This document shows positions 33,345 through 41,968 of a stretch of 46,634 nucleotides of DNA, in pieces (positions within the stretch are counted from its first letter, which is position 1; every line of letters starts with the position of its first letter). Position numbers and translations under genes: made by a program. Below the pieces are notes generated by a model. The model was not told the DNA's origin. It saw only the letters and a program-made list of their open reading frames with translations, and ran no database searches. Location: positions 75,194-121,827 of the forward strand of contig JARQTN010000152.1 in assembly GCA_029976695.1 (NCBI GenBank), given 5' to 3'. This DNA comes from Lewinellaceae bacterium (GTDB taxonomy: Bacteria; Bacteroidota; Bacteroidia; Chitinophagales; Saprospiraceae).

Positions 33345-34304
33345 CTACATGACGGGCAATTGACCTGTATCATATTTCTCGCCAAACCTTTGACGGAAAC
33401 CACCCCAGCCCTGGATGCCGCCTGTATGGATCAACACAATATCCGCACTCGATTCAATATCCCCCCTTGACCACCGATCCCGGAATGCCGCGATCATTTT
33501 GCATGTGTACACCGGATCCAGGAGGATTCCCGTTTCCTGATGGAATGCCAGGATCAAGTCGAATAACTCAGGTGTCATCCGGGCAAACCCGCCGAAGTGA
33601 AACCGGCCATCCAGCTCCCAGTTCCTCGATACATCCCCGGCCATATTTTCCATGCGCTGCTGGATTTCCTGCATGGCTTGCACACCCGCAAATGCAGGAA
33701 CCCCAATCACCCTCACGTTAGACCCAAAGCCCCTGATCAGGCCTGCCATTGTGCCCCCGGACCCAACTGGGACAATGCACAGGAAAGGGTCAGCACCCAA
33801 TTGAGCCGAAATTTCATTTGCGCATTCTGCAACCCCCTCCAGGGCATAGGCGTTTGTGCCCCCTTCCGGGACCAGGAAACCCTTCGGATGTTTCCGCATC
33901 AATGCTTCCTGAAAAGCAGCGTCATTCCGCAACCTGTAAGATTGCCTCGTGACCGGGATCAGGCGGATGCCTTTCTCCCGCGCAAAGCGCAAGGTCGGAT
34001 TATCAGGATCATCTATCTCACCCCTGATATAACAAGTGACAGACAGGCCCGTCAATCGGGGAATAAATGATAGTGCGTGCACATGATTGGAATATGCACC
34101 CCCGAAACTCACGATTTCGCGAAACCCCTGCTCAATGGCATGCAGGAGGTTATACTTCAGTTTCCGGAATTTGTTTCCCTGCAGCGGTGATCCCAGCAGG
34201 TCGTCCCTCTTGATGTATACATCACAGCCAGTCCCTCCTTCAAACGGGACCTGGATCCTGTGAAGGGGACTCGGGGGAAGATCAGGAAAAGGAAAATTAG
34301 CCAT
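33345..34304 (-). CDS. PLP-dependent D-cysteine desulfhydrase / ACC deaminase family protein
   Basis: A 319-residue fold type II PLP enzyme. DVYIKRDDLLGSPLQGNKFR contains the PLP lysine in GNKFRKL, FGGAYSNHVHALS is the substrate/PLP binding loop, and VPVGSGGTMAGLIRG binds the PLP phosphate. Family members deaminate 1-aminocyclopropane-1-carboxylate or remove H2S from D-cysteine; sequence alone does not decide, and D-cysteine desulfhydrase is the more common activity outside plants' associates. The ATG at 34304 gives MANFPFPDLPPS; an extension of 32 residues upstream runs through a hairpin and is rejected. Confidence 0.88.
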   Translation of the reverse strand: MANFPFPDLPPSPLHRIQVPFEGGTGCDVYIKRDDLLGSPLQGNKFRKLKYNLLHAIEQGFREIVSFGGAYSNHVHALSFIPRLTGLSVTCYIRGEIDDPDNPTLRFAREKGIRLIPVTRQSYRLRNDAAFQEALMRKHPKGFLVPEGGTNAYALEGVAECANEISAQLGADPFLCIVPVGSGGTMAGLIRGFGSNVRVIGVPAFAGVQAMQEIQQRMENMAGDVSRNWELDGRFHFGGFARMTPELFDLILAFHQETGILLDPVYTCKMIAAFRDRWSRGDIESSADIVLIHTGGIQGWGGFRQRFGEKYDTGQLPVM

Positions 34305-34330
34305 GCCGATGCAACCTGATTGTACGACAT

Positions 34331-34360
34331 ATAAAAAGTGGTCCCTCAGGACCACCTTTG
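34331..34360 (-). terminator. Terminator downstream of the T9SS-protein gene
   Basis: GTGGTCC (34338-34344) and GGACCAC (34349-34355) form a 7-bp stem with a 4-base loop; on the minus strand it is followed by TTTTTAT. It lies about 115 bases past the stop of the T9SS gene and would end the fabH-to-T9SS transcript just before the PLP enzyme gene starts. Confidence 0.55.
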
Positions 34361-34475
34361 ACCGCAGAACCTTCATTCTGCGAACAACCAAACATATCAT
34401 AGAGACCGCCTGAGTGCTGACGAAGTTGCATGGTAGAATGAATAATTATTGAAAACATAAACAGTTGACCGGCGA

Positions 34476-35618
34476 TCACGGCTGAATAATGATCAGCCGC
34501 TTGCTTGTGATGGTCCGGTTTTGCTCATTTCTGATCCGGTAGATATATGTCCCCTTCTTCAGGTCAGAAAGGTCAAACTCCGAGGTGGTATATCCATCCA
34601 CATCCACTTCAAACGAGCGGATCTGCATGCCCAGGATGTTATAAATATCCACAAAATAATTCCCGTCTGGCAAGTTCATAAAGTCGAATCGGACAAAATC
34701 GAAAGTCGGATTCGGATATGCAATCACCTCTGCACCATTGGGCAATGCATCCACAACCCTGGAGTTAAAGGGAAGTGGCTTGTACATGATTTTATGGACG
34801 CGTGGAAGTCCCGGCTGCTCCATGAAAACGATTGCAGGCGGTTGCCTGAGCTCATCGCTCCAGAAAATGTAATACTCACGTTTTTCGGGCAACAGGGTGG
34901 GCAAATTCATGTTGGATGGTTTGACGGCAACCCAATTGCCCGCATCATCCTTCACTTCATAGCCATAAGAGATCTCCTCTACAACTTTTTGCCTGAGCAC
35001 ATTGTACCTGCCGAACGATGAGATACGCAGGGCGCCCCAGGCATCTGCATGCCGTTCCTCCCGGATAATCCGGACAAACCGGATTTCCCCTGGCATTCGC
35101 CTTGTACGCTCTACAGGGTTTCTGGCCGCCTCCGGCAATGCGTGAAAAGGCGCCACGAGGATATGCTCCGCCTCTGCCTTGTCCAGGTACTGCAACTTTT
35201 GAAACAGGACCCTGGGCTTCATGTAGTACCCGTTGATTGTGATGCTTTCGTCCATCGGATGGGGAATCTTGCGCCCAACCTCGAGTACCTCATCCGCAGT
35301 AAAACGAACAAACACCTCTTCTTCGCCAAACCCGGCAACCACAGCTTCAGCCTCGTCCAGCTCAGGGATGGATGAGCGGTTGGTAAACGGAACGATCAGC
35401 GTCCTTTGGGCAAACGGAGCCTTTAAACTCGTAAAATCCCATAACCGTGCGGGGCCCGGCTCTCCAATGATGATCTGGTAGGGAAGCCTGTCTGTTGCGA
35501 TGAGCAGGGTATCCCCGATCGCCGGGAACGCCATGCCTGTTATCGATGTCTGGGCAATCAGATGCGGCACAAGGGCATATAAAAACCAGAAGATGAAGAA
35601 TCGGAAGATCGGCTTCAA
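34476..35618 (-). CDS. T9SS type A sorting-domain protein
   Basis: A 380-residue exported protein. The signal peptide is FRFFIFWFLYALVPHLIAQ. The last 80 residues form the type IX secretion C-terminal domain: NGAEVIAYPNPTFDFVRFDF, YFVDIYNILGMQIRSFEVDV and LSDLKKGTYIYRIRNEQ, ending in KRLIIIQP. The middle (residues 25-295) has no recognised domain. T9SS moves such proteins across the outer membrane of Bacteroidota and cuts off the tail. It lies 29 bases after the ABC exporter gene in the same direction, so it is probably cotranscribed. Confidence 0.9.
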   Translation of the reverse strand: MKPIFRFFIFWFLYALVPHLIAQTSITGMAFPAIGDTLLIATDRLPYQIIIGEPGPARLWDFTSLKAPFAQRTLIVPFTNRSSIPELDEAEAVVAGFGEEEVFVRFTADEVLEVGRKIPHPMDESITINGYYMKPRVLFQKLQYLDKAEAEHILVAPFHALPEAARNPVERTRRMPGEIRFVRIIREERHADAWGALRISSFGRYNVLRQKVVEEISYGYEVKDDAGNWVAVKPSNMNLPTLLPEKREYYIFWSDELRQPPAIVFMEQPGLPRVHKIMYKPLPFNSRVVDALPNGAEVIAYPNPTFDFVRFDFMNLPDGNYFVDIYNILGMQIRSFEVDVDGYTTSEFDLSDLKKGTYIYRIRNEQNRTITSKRLIIIQP

Positions 35619-35647
35619 GGTATCCGTTTTTAAATCACGGCAAGTTA

Positions 35648-37459
35648 TCAGAAAGCCTGTAAACTTACAAATTTGTGGTATTCTCCGTCAGCATGCAGCA
35701 GTTCCTCATGCGTCCCTTTTTCCACGATCTCGCCGTTTTTCAGCACGACGATCATATCTGCATTCTGGATCGTCGAAAGCCGGTGCGCGATGACAATTGA
35801 AGTCCTGCCTTTCATCACTTTCTGGAGGGCCTGCTGGACCAGGACCTCGGATTCTGAATCAAGGGAGGCTGTCGCTTCGTCCAGGATCAGGATGGGCGGG
35901 TTTTTCAGCAAGGCCCTGGCGATCGTCAGCCGTTGCCGCTGACCTCCGCTCAGTTTGCTTCCCCGGTCACCGATCAGGGTCTGGTAGCCATGTTCAGTTT
36001 CTTCGATAAACGCATGGGCGTTTGCATATCGGGCAGCCTGCACGATTTGCTCGTGTGTTGCATCAGGGGTGCCAAATCGGATATTATGCTCGATCGTGTC
36101 ATTGAAGAGAATTGCCTCCTGGGACACAATCCCCATCATCTGCCTGAGGTCCCGGATCTTGATATCCCGGATATCCACACCGTCAATCCTGATCGCACCG
36201 GAAAGTACATCGTGGAAACGGGGCAGCAGATCCACCAGGGTCGATTTTCCGGCTCCCGAAGCACCCACAAGAGCATAGATCCTTCCTTTGGGGATCTCAA
36301 GGTCGATATGCTTCAGGACGTGCTCCTCATTTTCCGGATACTTGAACGAGACATCATGAAACGTGATGCTTCTGTCAAAATCAGACATCGGAACAGCGCC
36401 TTCCGTGTCCTCAATATGGTTTTGGACCATCAGGATATGGTTTACCCGCTCAACGGCGGCAAGCCCCTTCTGGATATGGAAATAAGCTGAGCTGAAAGAT
36501 TTTGCCGGGCCGATCACGTTGTAAAAGGCAAACAGGAAAACCAGGAAGATCTCTGACTGGATATTTCCCTTGAAAACGAGCTGACCGCCGTACCAAAGCA
36601 GGATCACAACGATTGCGATTCCCAAAAATTCGGACAGCGGAGATGACAGGTCCCGCCTCCAGATGATCCGGTTGAGCAAGGACCGGTAAGCATCGTTTTC
36701 GAGGTCGAATTTTACGGACTGGTCCGCCTCTGCATTGAATCCCTTGATGATGCGCATCCCGGAAAGGCTTTCCTCAATGATGCTGATCAGGTTTCCCAGT
36801 TTTGACTGCACGATCCGTGACTGCCTTTTCAGGGTCCTCGAAATCCCGCCGATGATGAAGACGGTAAAGAGGATCAGCACGAAAACAAAGACGGTGAGTT
36901 GGGGACTGATGTATACCATGAATGCAACACTCCCGATGATCACGATAGGATCCTTCACGGTTTTTTCCAGCACATTCAGGATACTTGATTCAATTTCGTA
37001 AATGTCTGTCGTAATGCGGGCGATCAGGTCCCCTTTCCGCTCTCCGCTGAAAAATGAAAAGGGAAGGTCAAGGTATTTCCTGAACAATTGCGCTCTTACA
37101 TCCCGGACAATGCTTGTACGCACAATGGCCATAAAAAAGAGCGACAGGTAGCGAAACAGGTTTTTGAAGAAAAACAGGGAAATGATCAGGAGACAGACCA
37201 TGCCCAATGCCTCGGTTTTTGTGTGCGTGAGCATCATCTGCGCAAATTCATACTGAATGACCTCGTCCAGGTTTCCGATCGAAAATTCCGGCTTTGCAAT
37301 AACAGGGGGTTCACGGTCAAAGAGGATCTGGAAAAAAGGGATGAGTGCAGGGATGCTGAAAACCATGAACAGCGCCATCAGGATATTGCTGATGACATTC
37401 AGCAGCACATATTTACGGTATGGCCACAGGTACCGAAGAAGTTTTCTGAATCCTTGCAT
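35648..37459 (-). CDS. ABC transporter, fused permease and ATPase (MsbA-like)
   Basis: A 603-residue half-transporter. The N-terminal six-helix membrane domain (VLLNVISNILMALFMVFSI first) is followed from about residue 355 by the ATPase: Walker A VGASGAGKSTLV, Q-loop GIVSQEAILF, signature LSGGQRQRLTIA, Walker B ILILDEATASLD and H-loop VIAHRLSTI. It works as a homodimer. Resemblance to MsbA-type lipid flippases fits its place behind accC and fabH, but substrate is unproven. The gap to accC is 45 bases. Confidence 0.93.
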   Translation of the reverse strand: MQGFRKLLRYLWPYRKYVLLNVISNILMALFMVFSIPALIPFFQILFDREPPVIAKPEFSIGNLDEVIQYEFAQMMLTHTKTEALGMVCLLIISLFFFKNLFRYLSLFFMAIVRTSIVRDVRAQLFRKYLDLPFSFFSGERKGDLIARITTDIYEIESSILNVLEKTVKDPIVIIGSVAFMVYISPQLTVFVFVLILFTVFIIGGISRTLKRQSRIVQSKLGNLISIIEESLSGMRIIKGFNAEADQSVKFDLENDAYRSLLNRIIWRRDLSSPLSEFLGIAIVVILLWYGGQLVFKGNIQSEIFLVFLFAFYNVIGPAKSFSSAYFHIQKGLAAVERVNHILMVQNHIEDTEGAVPMSDFDRSITFHDVSFKYPENEEHVLKHIDLEIPKGRIYALVGASGAGKSTLVDLLPRFHDVLSGAIRIDGVDIRDIKIRDLRQMMGIVSQEAILFNDTIEHNIRFGTPDATHEQIVQAARYANAHAFIEETEHGYQTLIGDRGSKLSGGQRQRLTIARALLKNPPILILDEATASLDSESEVLVQQALQKVMKGRTSIVIAHRLSTIQNADMIVVLKNGEIVEKGTHEELLHADGEYHKFVSLQAF

Positions 37460-37504
37460 GCGTTAGGAGTCCGTTCCAGACACTGAACGATTGACTTGGC
37501 CGGA

Positions 37505-38848
37505 CTATTCTTCAGTCATTTTAAAATCATTCATGAACCCGGTATTGAAATCCCCTTTCAGGAATCGTTCATCCTGCATGAGTTTCTGGTGGAACGGCAC
37601 GGTTGTATTTACCCCTTCAACGATAAACTCATCCAGTGCACGAGCCATTTTACGGATACATTCTTCCCTTGTCTGGGCTTTGGTGATCAGTTTTGCGATC
37701 ATGCTGTCGTAATAGGGCGGTATTGTATATCCGGCATAAACGTGTGTATCCACCCGGACGCCATGCCCTTTGGGGCTGTGAAAAGACTGGATCCTGCCCG
37801 GGCTTGGCCTGAAATCATTGAACGGATCCTCTGCGTTGATGCGGCACTCAATGGCATGCATCGTGGGATAATAGCTCTTTCCTTTGATCGGGATCCCGGC
37901 CGCTACCTTGATCTGTTCCTTGATGAGGTCATGATCGATGACTTCCTCCGTCACGCAATGTTCGACCTGGATCCGTGTATTCATCTCCATGAAGTAGAAA
38001 TTCTTGTGCTTGTCCACAAGGAACTCCACCGTACCCACACCTTCATATTTGATCGCTTTTCCTGCCTTGATCGCAGCCCGGCCCATCTTTTTCCTCAGTG
38101 TGTCGTTTACAAACGGTGAAGGGGATTCTTCAAGGAGTTTTTGATGCCTGCGTTGTATCGAACATTCACGCTCAGACAGGTGTACGACATTGCCCTTCTG
38201 GTCACCGATCACCTGGATCTCGATATGCCTTGGCTCCTCCAGGAATTTTTCGATATAAATGCCGTCATTCCCGAAGGCAGCCTTCGACTCGCGCCTGGCT
38301 GTATTCCAGTTCTCTTCAAAATCCTCTTCTTTCCAGACGATGCGCATCCCTTTGCCACCTCCGCCTGCTGTCGCCTTGAGAATGATCGGGTAACCGATGT
38401 CCTTTGCAATCTTGAGACCGGACTTCACATTCTTGACCAAACCATCCGATCCTGGAATGACAGGCACCCCGGCTTTGATCATGGTTTCTTTGGCTGTGAT
38501 CTTGTCCCCCATTTTCCGGATCTGGTCCGGTGTCGGGCCGATAAACTTCACACCATATTCCTTGCAAACCTCGGCAAAGTCTGCATTTTCAGCGAGAAAA
38601 CCATAACCCGGGTGGATGGCATCTGCATTCGTAATTTCAACTGCAGCCATGATCCGCGGAATGCTCAGATATGATTCACTCGATTTGGGCGGGCCGATAC
38701 ATACAGCTTCATCGGCAAACCGGACATGCAGGCTGTTTGCATCTGCAGTGGAATACACGGCAACTGTCTGAATCCCCATTTCCTTGCAGGTACGGATGAC
38801 CCGCAAAGCGATCTCACCCCGGTTTGCGATCAGTATTTTCTGAAACAT
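37505..38848 (-). CDS. accC: Acetyl-CoA carboxylase biotin carboxylase subunit
   Basis: A 447-residue ATP-grasp enzyme that carboxylates biotin on AccB using bicarbonate and ATP. Start [20 protein letters not shown]; glycine-rich ATP loop [32 protein letters not shown]; catalytic [15 protein letters not shown]. Length matches E. coli AccC (449). It is 43 bases downstream of accB. The carboxyltransferase subunits accA and accD are not in the window. Confidence 0.97.
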   Translation of the reverse strand: MFQKILIANRGEIALRVIRTCKEMGIQTVAVYSTADANSLHVRFADEAVCIGPPKSSESYLSIPRIMAAVEITNADAIHPGYGFLAENADFAEVCKEYGVKFIGPTPDQIRKMGDKITAKETMIKAGVPVIPGSDGLVKNVKSGLKIAKDIGYPIILKATAGGGGKGMRIVWKEEDFEENWNTARRESKAAFGNDGIYIEKFLEEPRHIEIQVIGDQKGNVVHLSERECSIQRRHQKLLEESPSPFVNDTLRKKMGRAAIKAGKAIKYEGVGTVEFLVDKHKNFYFMEMNTRIQVEHCVTEEVIDHDLIKEQIKVAAGIPIKGKSYYPTMHAIECRINAEDPFNDFRPSPGRIQSFHSPKGHGVRVDTHVYAGYTIPPYYDSMIAKLITKAQTREECIRKMARALDEFIVEGVNTTVPFHQKLMQDERFLKGDFNTGFMNDFKMTEE

Positions 38849-38891
38849 GGTTTTTCATTTGATGAAAAGCGAGGTCCGGAAGTCACCGGAA

Positions 38892-39419
38892 CTATCCATT
38901 CGGGTCCACGAGGAAAAGAACCTGGTCATATTCTACCGGTGAGGCATCTTCCACAACCACTTTGACAATCTTGCCTGCCACTTCAGATTCAATCTCGTTA
39001 AAGAGTTTCATGGCCTCCACGATGCAGACAACGGTTCCAACTTCAATCGTATCCCCGACCTTCACGTAAACTGGCTTGTCTGGAGAAGGAGACCTGTAAA
39101 AGGTGCCGACGATCGGCGACTTAACCTCGACATACCCGGTTTCATCCTCCTTTTTCTCTTCCTCTTTCTGACCTTTTGCAAGTGGCGCCTTTTGTTCGCC
39201 GGCAGGCTCCGGCACCTGGGCAGCAGGCCCCTGTGTGGCTGGCTGAATCGGTGTTGCAGGAACCTGCACCACCTGGGGCGGAGCCATCTTTGAGGCCTGG
39301 GCATAATCAAAATGCTTCGACCTGATAGACAATTGAAAATTGCCGTCCTTCATTTTGAATTCAGACAACTCAAGTTTTTTCACAAGTCGCATCAGATCCT
39401 GGATCTCCTTGACTGTCAT
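38892..39419 (-). CDS. accB: Biotin carboxyl carrier protein of acetyl-CoA carboxylase
   Basis: The C-terminal domain carries the biotin site IVEAMKLFNEIESEV: the modified Lys is residue 138, in EAMKL instead of the usual EAMKM. A Pro/Ala/Gln-rich linker (VVQVPATPIQPATQGPAAQ) joins it to the N-terminal domain. I take the ATG at 39419 (MTVKEIQDLMRLVKKLEL, 175 residues) because it aligns with the normal AccB start and leaves a 7-base gap to efp. An in-frame ATG at 39446 would add nine residues and overlap efp by 20 bases. Length and order efp-accB-accC are typical of the phylum. Confidence 0.93.
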   Translation of the reverse strand: MTVKEIQDLMRLVKKLELSEFKMKDGNFQLSIRSKHFDYAQASKMAPPQVVQVPATPIQPATQGPAAQVPEPAGEQKAPLAKGQKEEEKKEDETGYVEVKSPIVGTFYRSPSPDKPVYVKVGDTIEVGTVVCIVEAMKLFNEIESEVAGKIVKVVVEDASPVEYDQVLFLVDPNG

Positions 39420-39426
39420 TGATTGT

Positions 39427-39990
39427 TTATTTTGCTCGCTCGACATAAGTACTGGTCTTCGTGTCAACCTTGATTTTTTCACCTTGCTCGATAAACAATG
39501 GCACACGTACTTCCGCACCTGTTTCCATTGTCGCCGGCTTCAGGGTGTTTGTCGCTGTATCGCCCTTGATGCCCGGCTCGGTATACGTCACCTCCAAGAT
39601 AACATATTGTGGCAATTCAACTGAGAGCGGCGTTTCCGTATCCGCATGCACAAGGATTTCGACTTCAAGCCCCTCCTTCATCAGCTCCTTGTTCTCAATC
39701 ATGTCACCACTGATATGGACCTGCTCGAAGGTCTCATTATTCATGAAATGGTAGCCCATGTCATCATTGTACAGGTATTGGTATTTCCGGCGTTCAACAC
39801 GTACATCATTGATCTTGTGTCCGGCTGGAAATGTGTTGTCAATGACTTTTCCCGTTGTCAGGCTTTTCAGCTTGGTCCTGACAAATGCATTCCCCTTTCC
39901 GGGCTTGACGTGCTGGAACTCCACAACGTAATAAATGTCATTGTTATACTCAATGCAGAGGCCATTCCTGATATCTGAGGTTGTCGCCAT
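39427..39990 (-). CDS. efp: Translation elongation factor P
   Basis: A 187-residue EF-P, which relieves ribosome stalling at polyproline stretches. The N-terminal KOW-like domain has the tip loop [14 protein letters not shown], whose Lys is at the position modified in other bacteria, and [18 protein letters not shown] for OB domain II; the C-terminal OB domain ends [14 protein letters not shown]. Modification enzymes (epmA-like) are not in the window. It sits between fabH and accB, a common Bacteroidota order. Confidence 0.97.
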   Translation of the reverse strand: MATTSDIRNGLCIEYNNDIYYVVEFQHVKPGKGNAFVRTKLKSLTTGKVIDNTFPAGHKINDVRVERRKYQYLYNDDMGYHFMNNETFEQVHISGDMIENKELMKEGLEVEILVHADTETPLSVELPQYVILEVTYTEPGIKGDTATNTLKPATMETGAEVRVPLFIEQGEKIKVDTKTSTYVERAK

Positions 39991-40044
39991 GTAGATGGAT
40001 ATAGTAGGATTAAAAGATTTGTGTACTGTGCGACAAATATAAGA

Positions 40045-41034
40045 CTAATATCCCCATTCCCATAAGCTTGCACCGTACGTATACCCCCCACCAAAAGCAG
40101 TCATGATGATGAGATCCCCCTTGTGCAGCTTGTCTTCCCACTCCCAAAGGCAAAGCGGGATCGTTGCCGATGTGGTGTTTCCGTATTTCTGGATATTGAC
40201 CATCACCTTTTCCATGGGCACATGCGCATGATCTGCCACAGCCTGAATGATCCTGAGGTTTGCCTGGTGAGGCGCGATCCAGGAAATATCGTCTCCCTGC
40301 AGGCCGTTTCGCTCCATCACCGTATCCACGGCTCCTGCCATTCCCTTGACGGCCGATTTGAATACAGGCCTTCCCTCCTGGTATACAAAATGCTCCCGGT
40401 TCCTCACCGTTTCCTCCGATGCGGGACGAAGCGTCCCCCCCGCTTTCATGTGCAGGTATTCCTTCCCTGAGCCGTCACTCCGCAAGTAGGAATCGATTAA
40501 TCCCGCCGATCCTTCATTGGGTTCCAGCAGGACAGCCCCGGCGGCATCGCCAAACAGGATACAGGTCGCCCTGTCCTCATAATCCGTGATCCGGGTCATG
40601 AGGTCTGCACCCACAACCACCACCTTCTTGAATGCCCCGCTCATGATAAACTGCGATGCCGTGGTCATGGTAAACAGAAAACCGGAACAGGCCGCATTGA
40701 TATCGAATCCAAATGCGTTCGTGGCTCCGATCTTGTACAGGATCGTCGTTGCAGTATCCGGAAATACCATGTCAGGGGTTACAGTCGCACAGATGAGGAG
40801 GTCAATTTCATCAGGGCCGAAGTTGCATTTCTCCATCAATCCCTTCACCGCTTCGACACCCATATCGGATGTGGCCTTGTTCGGGTCACGGAGAATTCTT
40901 CTCTCCTGGATACCCGTCCTTGTCCTGATCCATTCGTCGTGTGTATCCACTATTTTCTCTAGGTCAGCATTCGTCAGTACGTCTTCCGGTACGTATCCGT
41001 GGACGCCTTTTATGCAAGCTTTGATCTGATTCAT
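40045..41034 (-). CDS. fabH: Beta-ketoacyl-ACP synthase III
   Basis: A 329-residue thiolase-fold enzyme that starts fatty acid synthesis by condensing an acyl-CoA primer with malonyl-ACP. The catalytic triad is Cys116 (INAACSGFLF), His256 (IAPHQANLRI) and Asn286 (YGNTTSATIP). Length is normal. Branched or acetyl primer preference cannot be told. It heads the run fabH-efp-accB-accC; plsX and rpmF, often upstream elsewhere, are absent. TTAGTTTG at 41103-41096 is a one-mismatch -7 box upstream. Confidence 0.96.
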   Translation of the reverse strand: MNQIKACIKGVHGYVPEDVLTNADLEKIVDTHDEWIRTRTGIQERRILRDPNKATSDMGVEAVKGLMEKCNFGPDEIDLLICATVTPDMVFPDTATTILYKIGATNAFGFDINAACSGFLFTMTTASQFIMSGAFKKVVVVGADLMTRITDYEDRATCILFGDAAGAVLLEPNEGSAGLIDSYLRSDGSGKEYLHMKAGGTLRPASEETVRNREHFVYQEGRPVFKSAVKGMAGAVDTVMERNGLQGDDISWIAPHQANLRIIQAVADHAHVPMEKVMVNIQKYGNTTSATIPLCLWEWEDKLHKGDLIIMTAFGGGYTYGASLWEWGY

Positions 41035-41160
41035 TATTGCATGGTTTATGATCTGCCGGTGAAGGTATATATTTTTTTTTGGTATAGAATTTGTTCAAAC
41101 TAAAACACTATAAAACATAGACTTACAGATTACATTAATTTTTAATAAATATTTCTGAAA

Positions 41161-41955
41161 ATGAAACATGGAATTCTGGTCTTGATGCTCGGCCTCTCTG
41201 TACTGGCCCGGGCAAACACACAATGGAAATTACCGGGCGGGATCTTCGATCATCCATATATCGAAGCAAGGAAAAAGGCCTTTGATACAAAGAAAGCACT
41301 GCTGATCTATTTCGTTTCTGACGACTGCACGAAATGTGCGGAACAAAGGCAGATGATCGAAAATGATGTCGAGCTGGCAAAGGCCCTCGAGACGAGATTT
41401 GAGACTGCTGTTGTAAATGTGGACGAATTTGACGGCAATGCAATCCGGCAGATCTACAATGTGCAACACACACCCGGCTACCTCCTTGTCGCCACCAATG
41501 GTGAAATTCTGTGGCAGTATCATGGACATATTTCTAAAAATGATCTGATCGCCCTGGCAAATGGAGACCATCATACCGCGCTGCCGGAAGGGGACGCAAG
41601 CCTGGATCAGGTTCCACGTGAAAACCAACCTGTTCCGGGGGCTAAAAAGGAATCAATTGAGCAAAAGACGAAATCAGAACCAACAACTCCGCAGGGTGAC
41701 CAGCAATTGAACCTGGCGGTTCCCGCATTCCAGATCCAGTTCGGATTCTTCGGAAATCGGGATAATGCAAGGAAACTTCAGGAAAAACTTGCAGAAACCG
41801 GCCAGAAAGATTGTTACATTGAGGAAGAAATCCGGAATGGCAAAACGTTCTACCGTGTCCTCTCGCCTTTATACAGTACCGAGGTGGATGCAGAGATGAT
41901 CCTGGGATTGATCAAACAAAAAGGCATGGAAGGAACGATTCGGCAGATCCAGTAA
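41161..41955 (+). CDS. Secreted thioredoxin-fold protein with C-terminal SPOR domain
   Basis: A 264-residue exported protein (signal peptide HGILVLMLGLSVLARAN). Residues about 25-135 form a thioredoxin-like domain with redox motif Cys56-Thr-Lys-Cys59 (FVSDDCTKCAEQR) and cis-Pro105 in HTPGY. A Gln/Pro/Lys-rich linker (145-185) leads to residues 188-263, which match a SPOR domain (FQIQFGFFGNRDNARKLQEK; GKTFYRVLSPLYSTEVDAEM). SPOR domains bind glycan strands stripped of peptides at division septa, so this oxidoreductase may work at the septal cell wall. hutI follows after 13 bases. Confidence 0.85.
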   Translation: MKHGILVLMLGLSVLARANTQWKLPGGIFDHPYIEARKKAFDTKKALLIYFVSDDCTKCAEQRQMIENDVELAKALETRFETAVVNVDEFDGNAIRQIYNVQHTPGYLLVATNGEILWQYHGHISKNDLIALANGDHHTALPEGDASLDQVPRENQPVPGAKKESIEQKTKSEPTTPQGDQQLNLAVPAFQIQFGFFGNRDNARKLQEKLAETGQKDCYIEEEIRNGKTFYRVLSPLYSTEVDAEMILGLIKQKGMEGTIRQIQ

Positions 41956-41968
41956 TTATACAGTTGGG

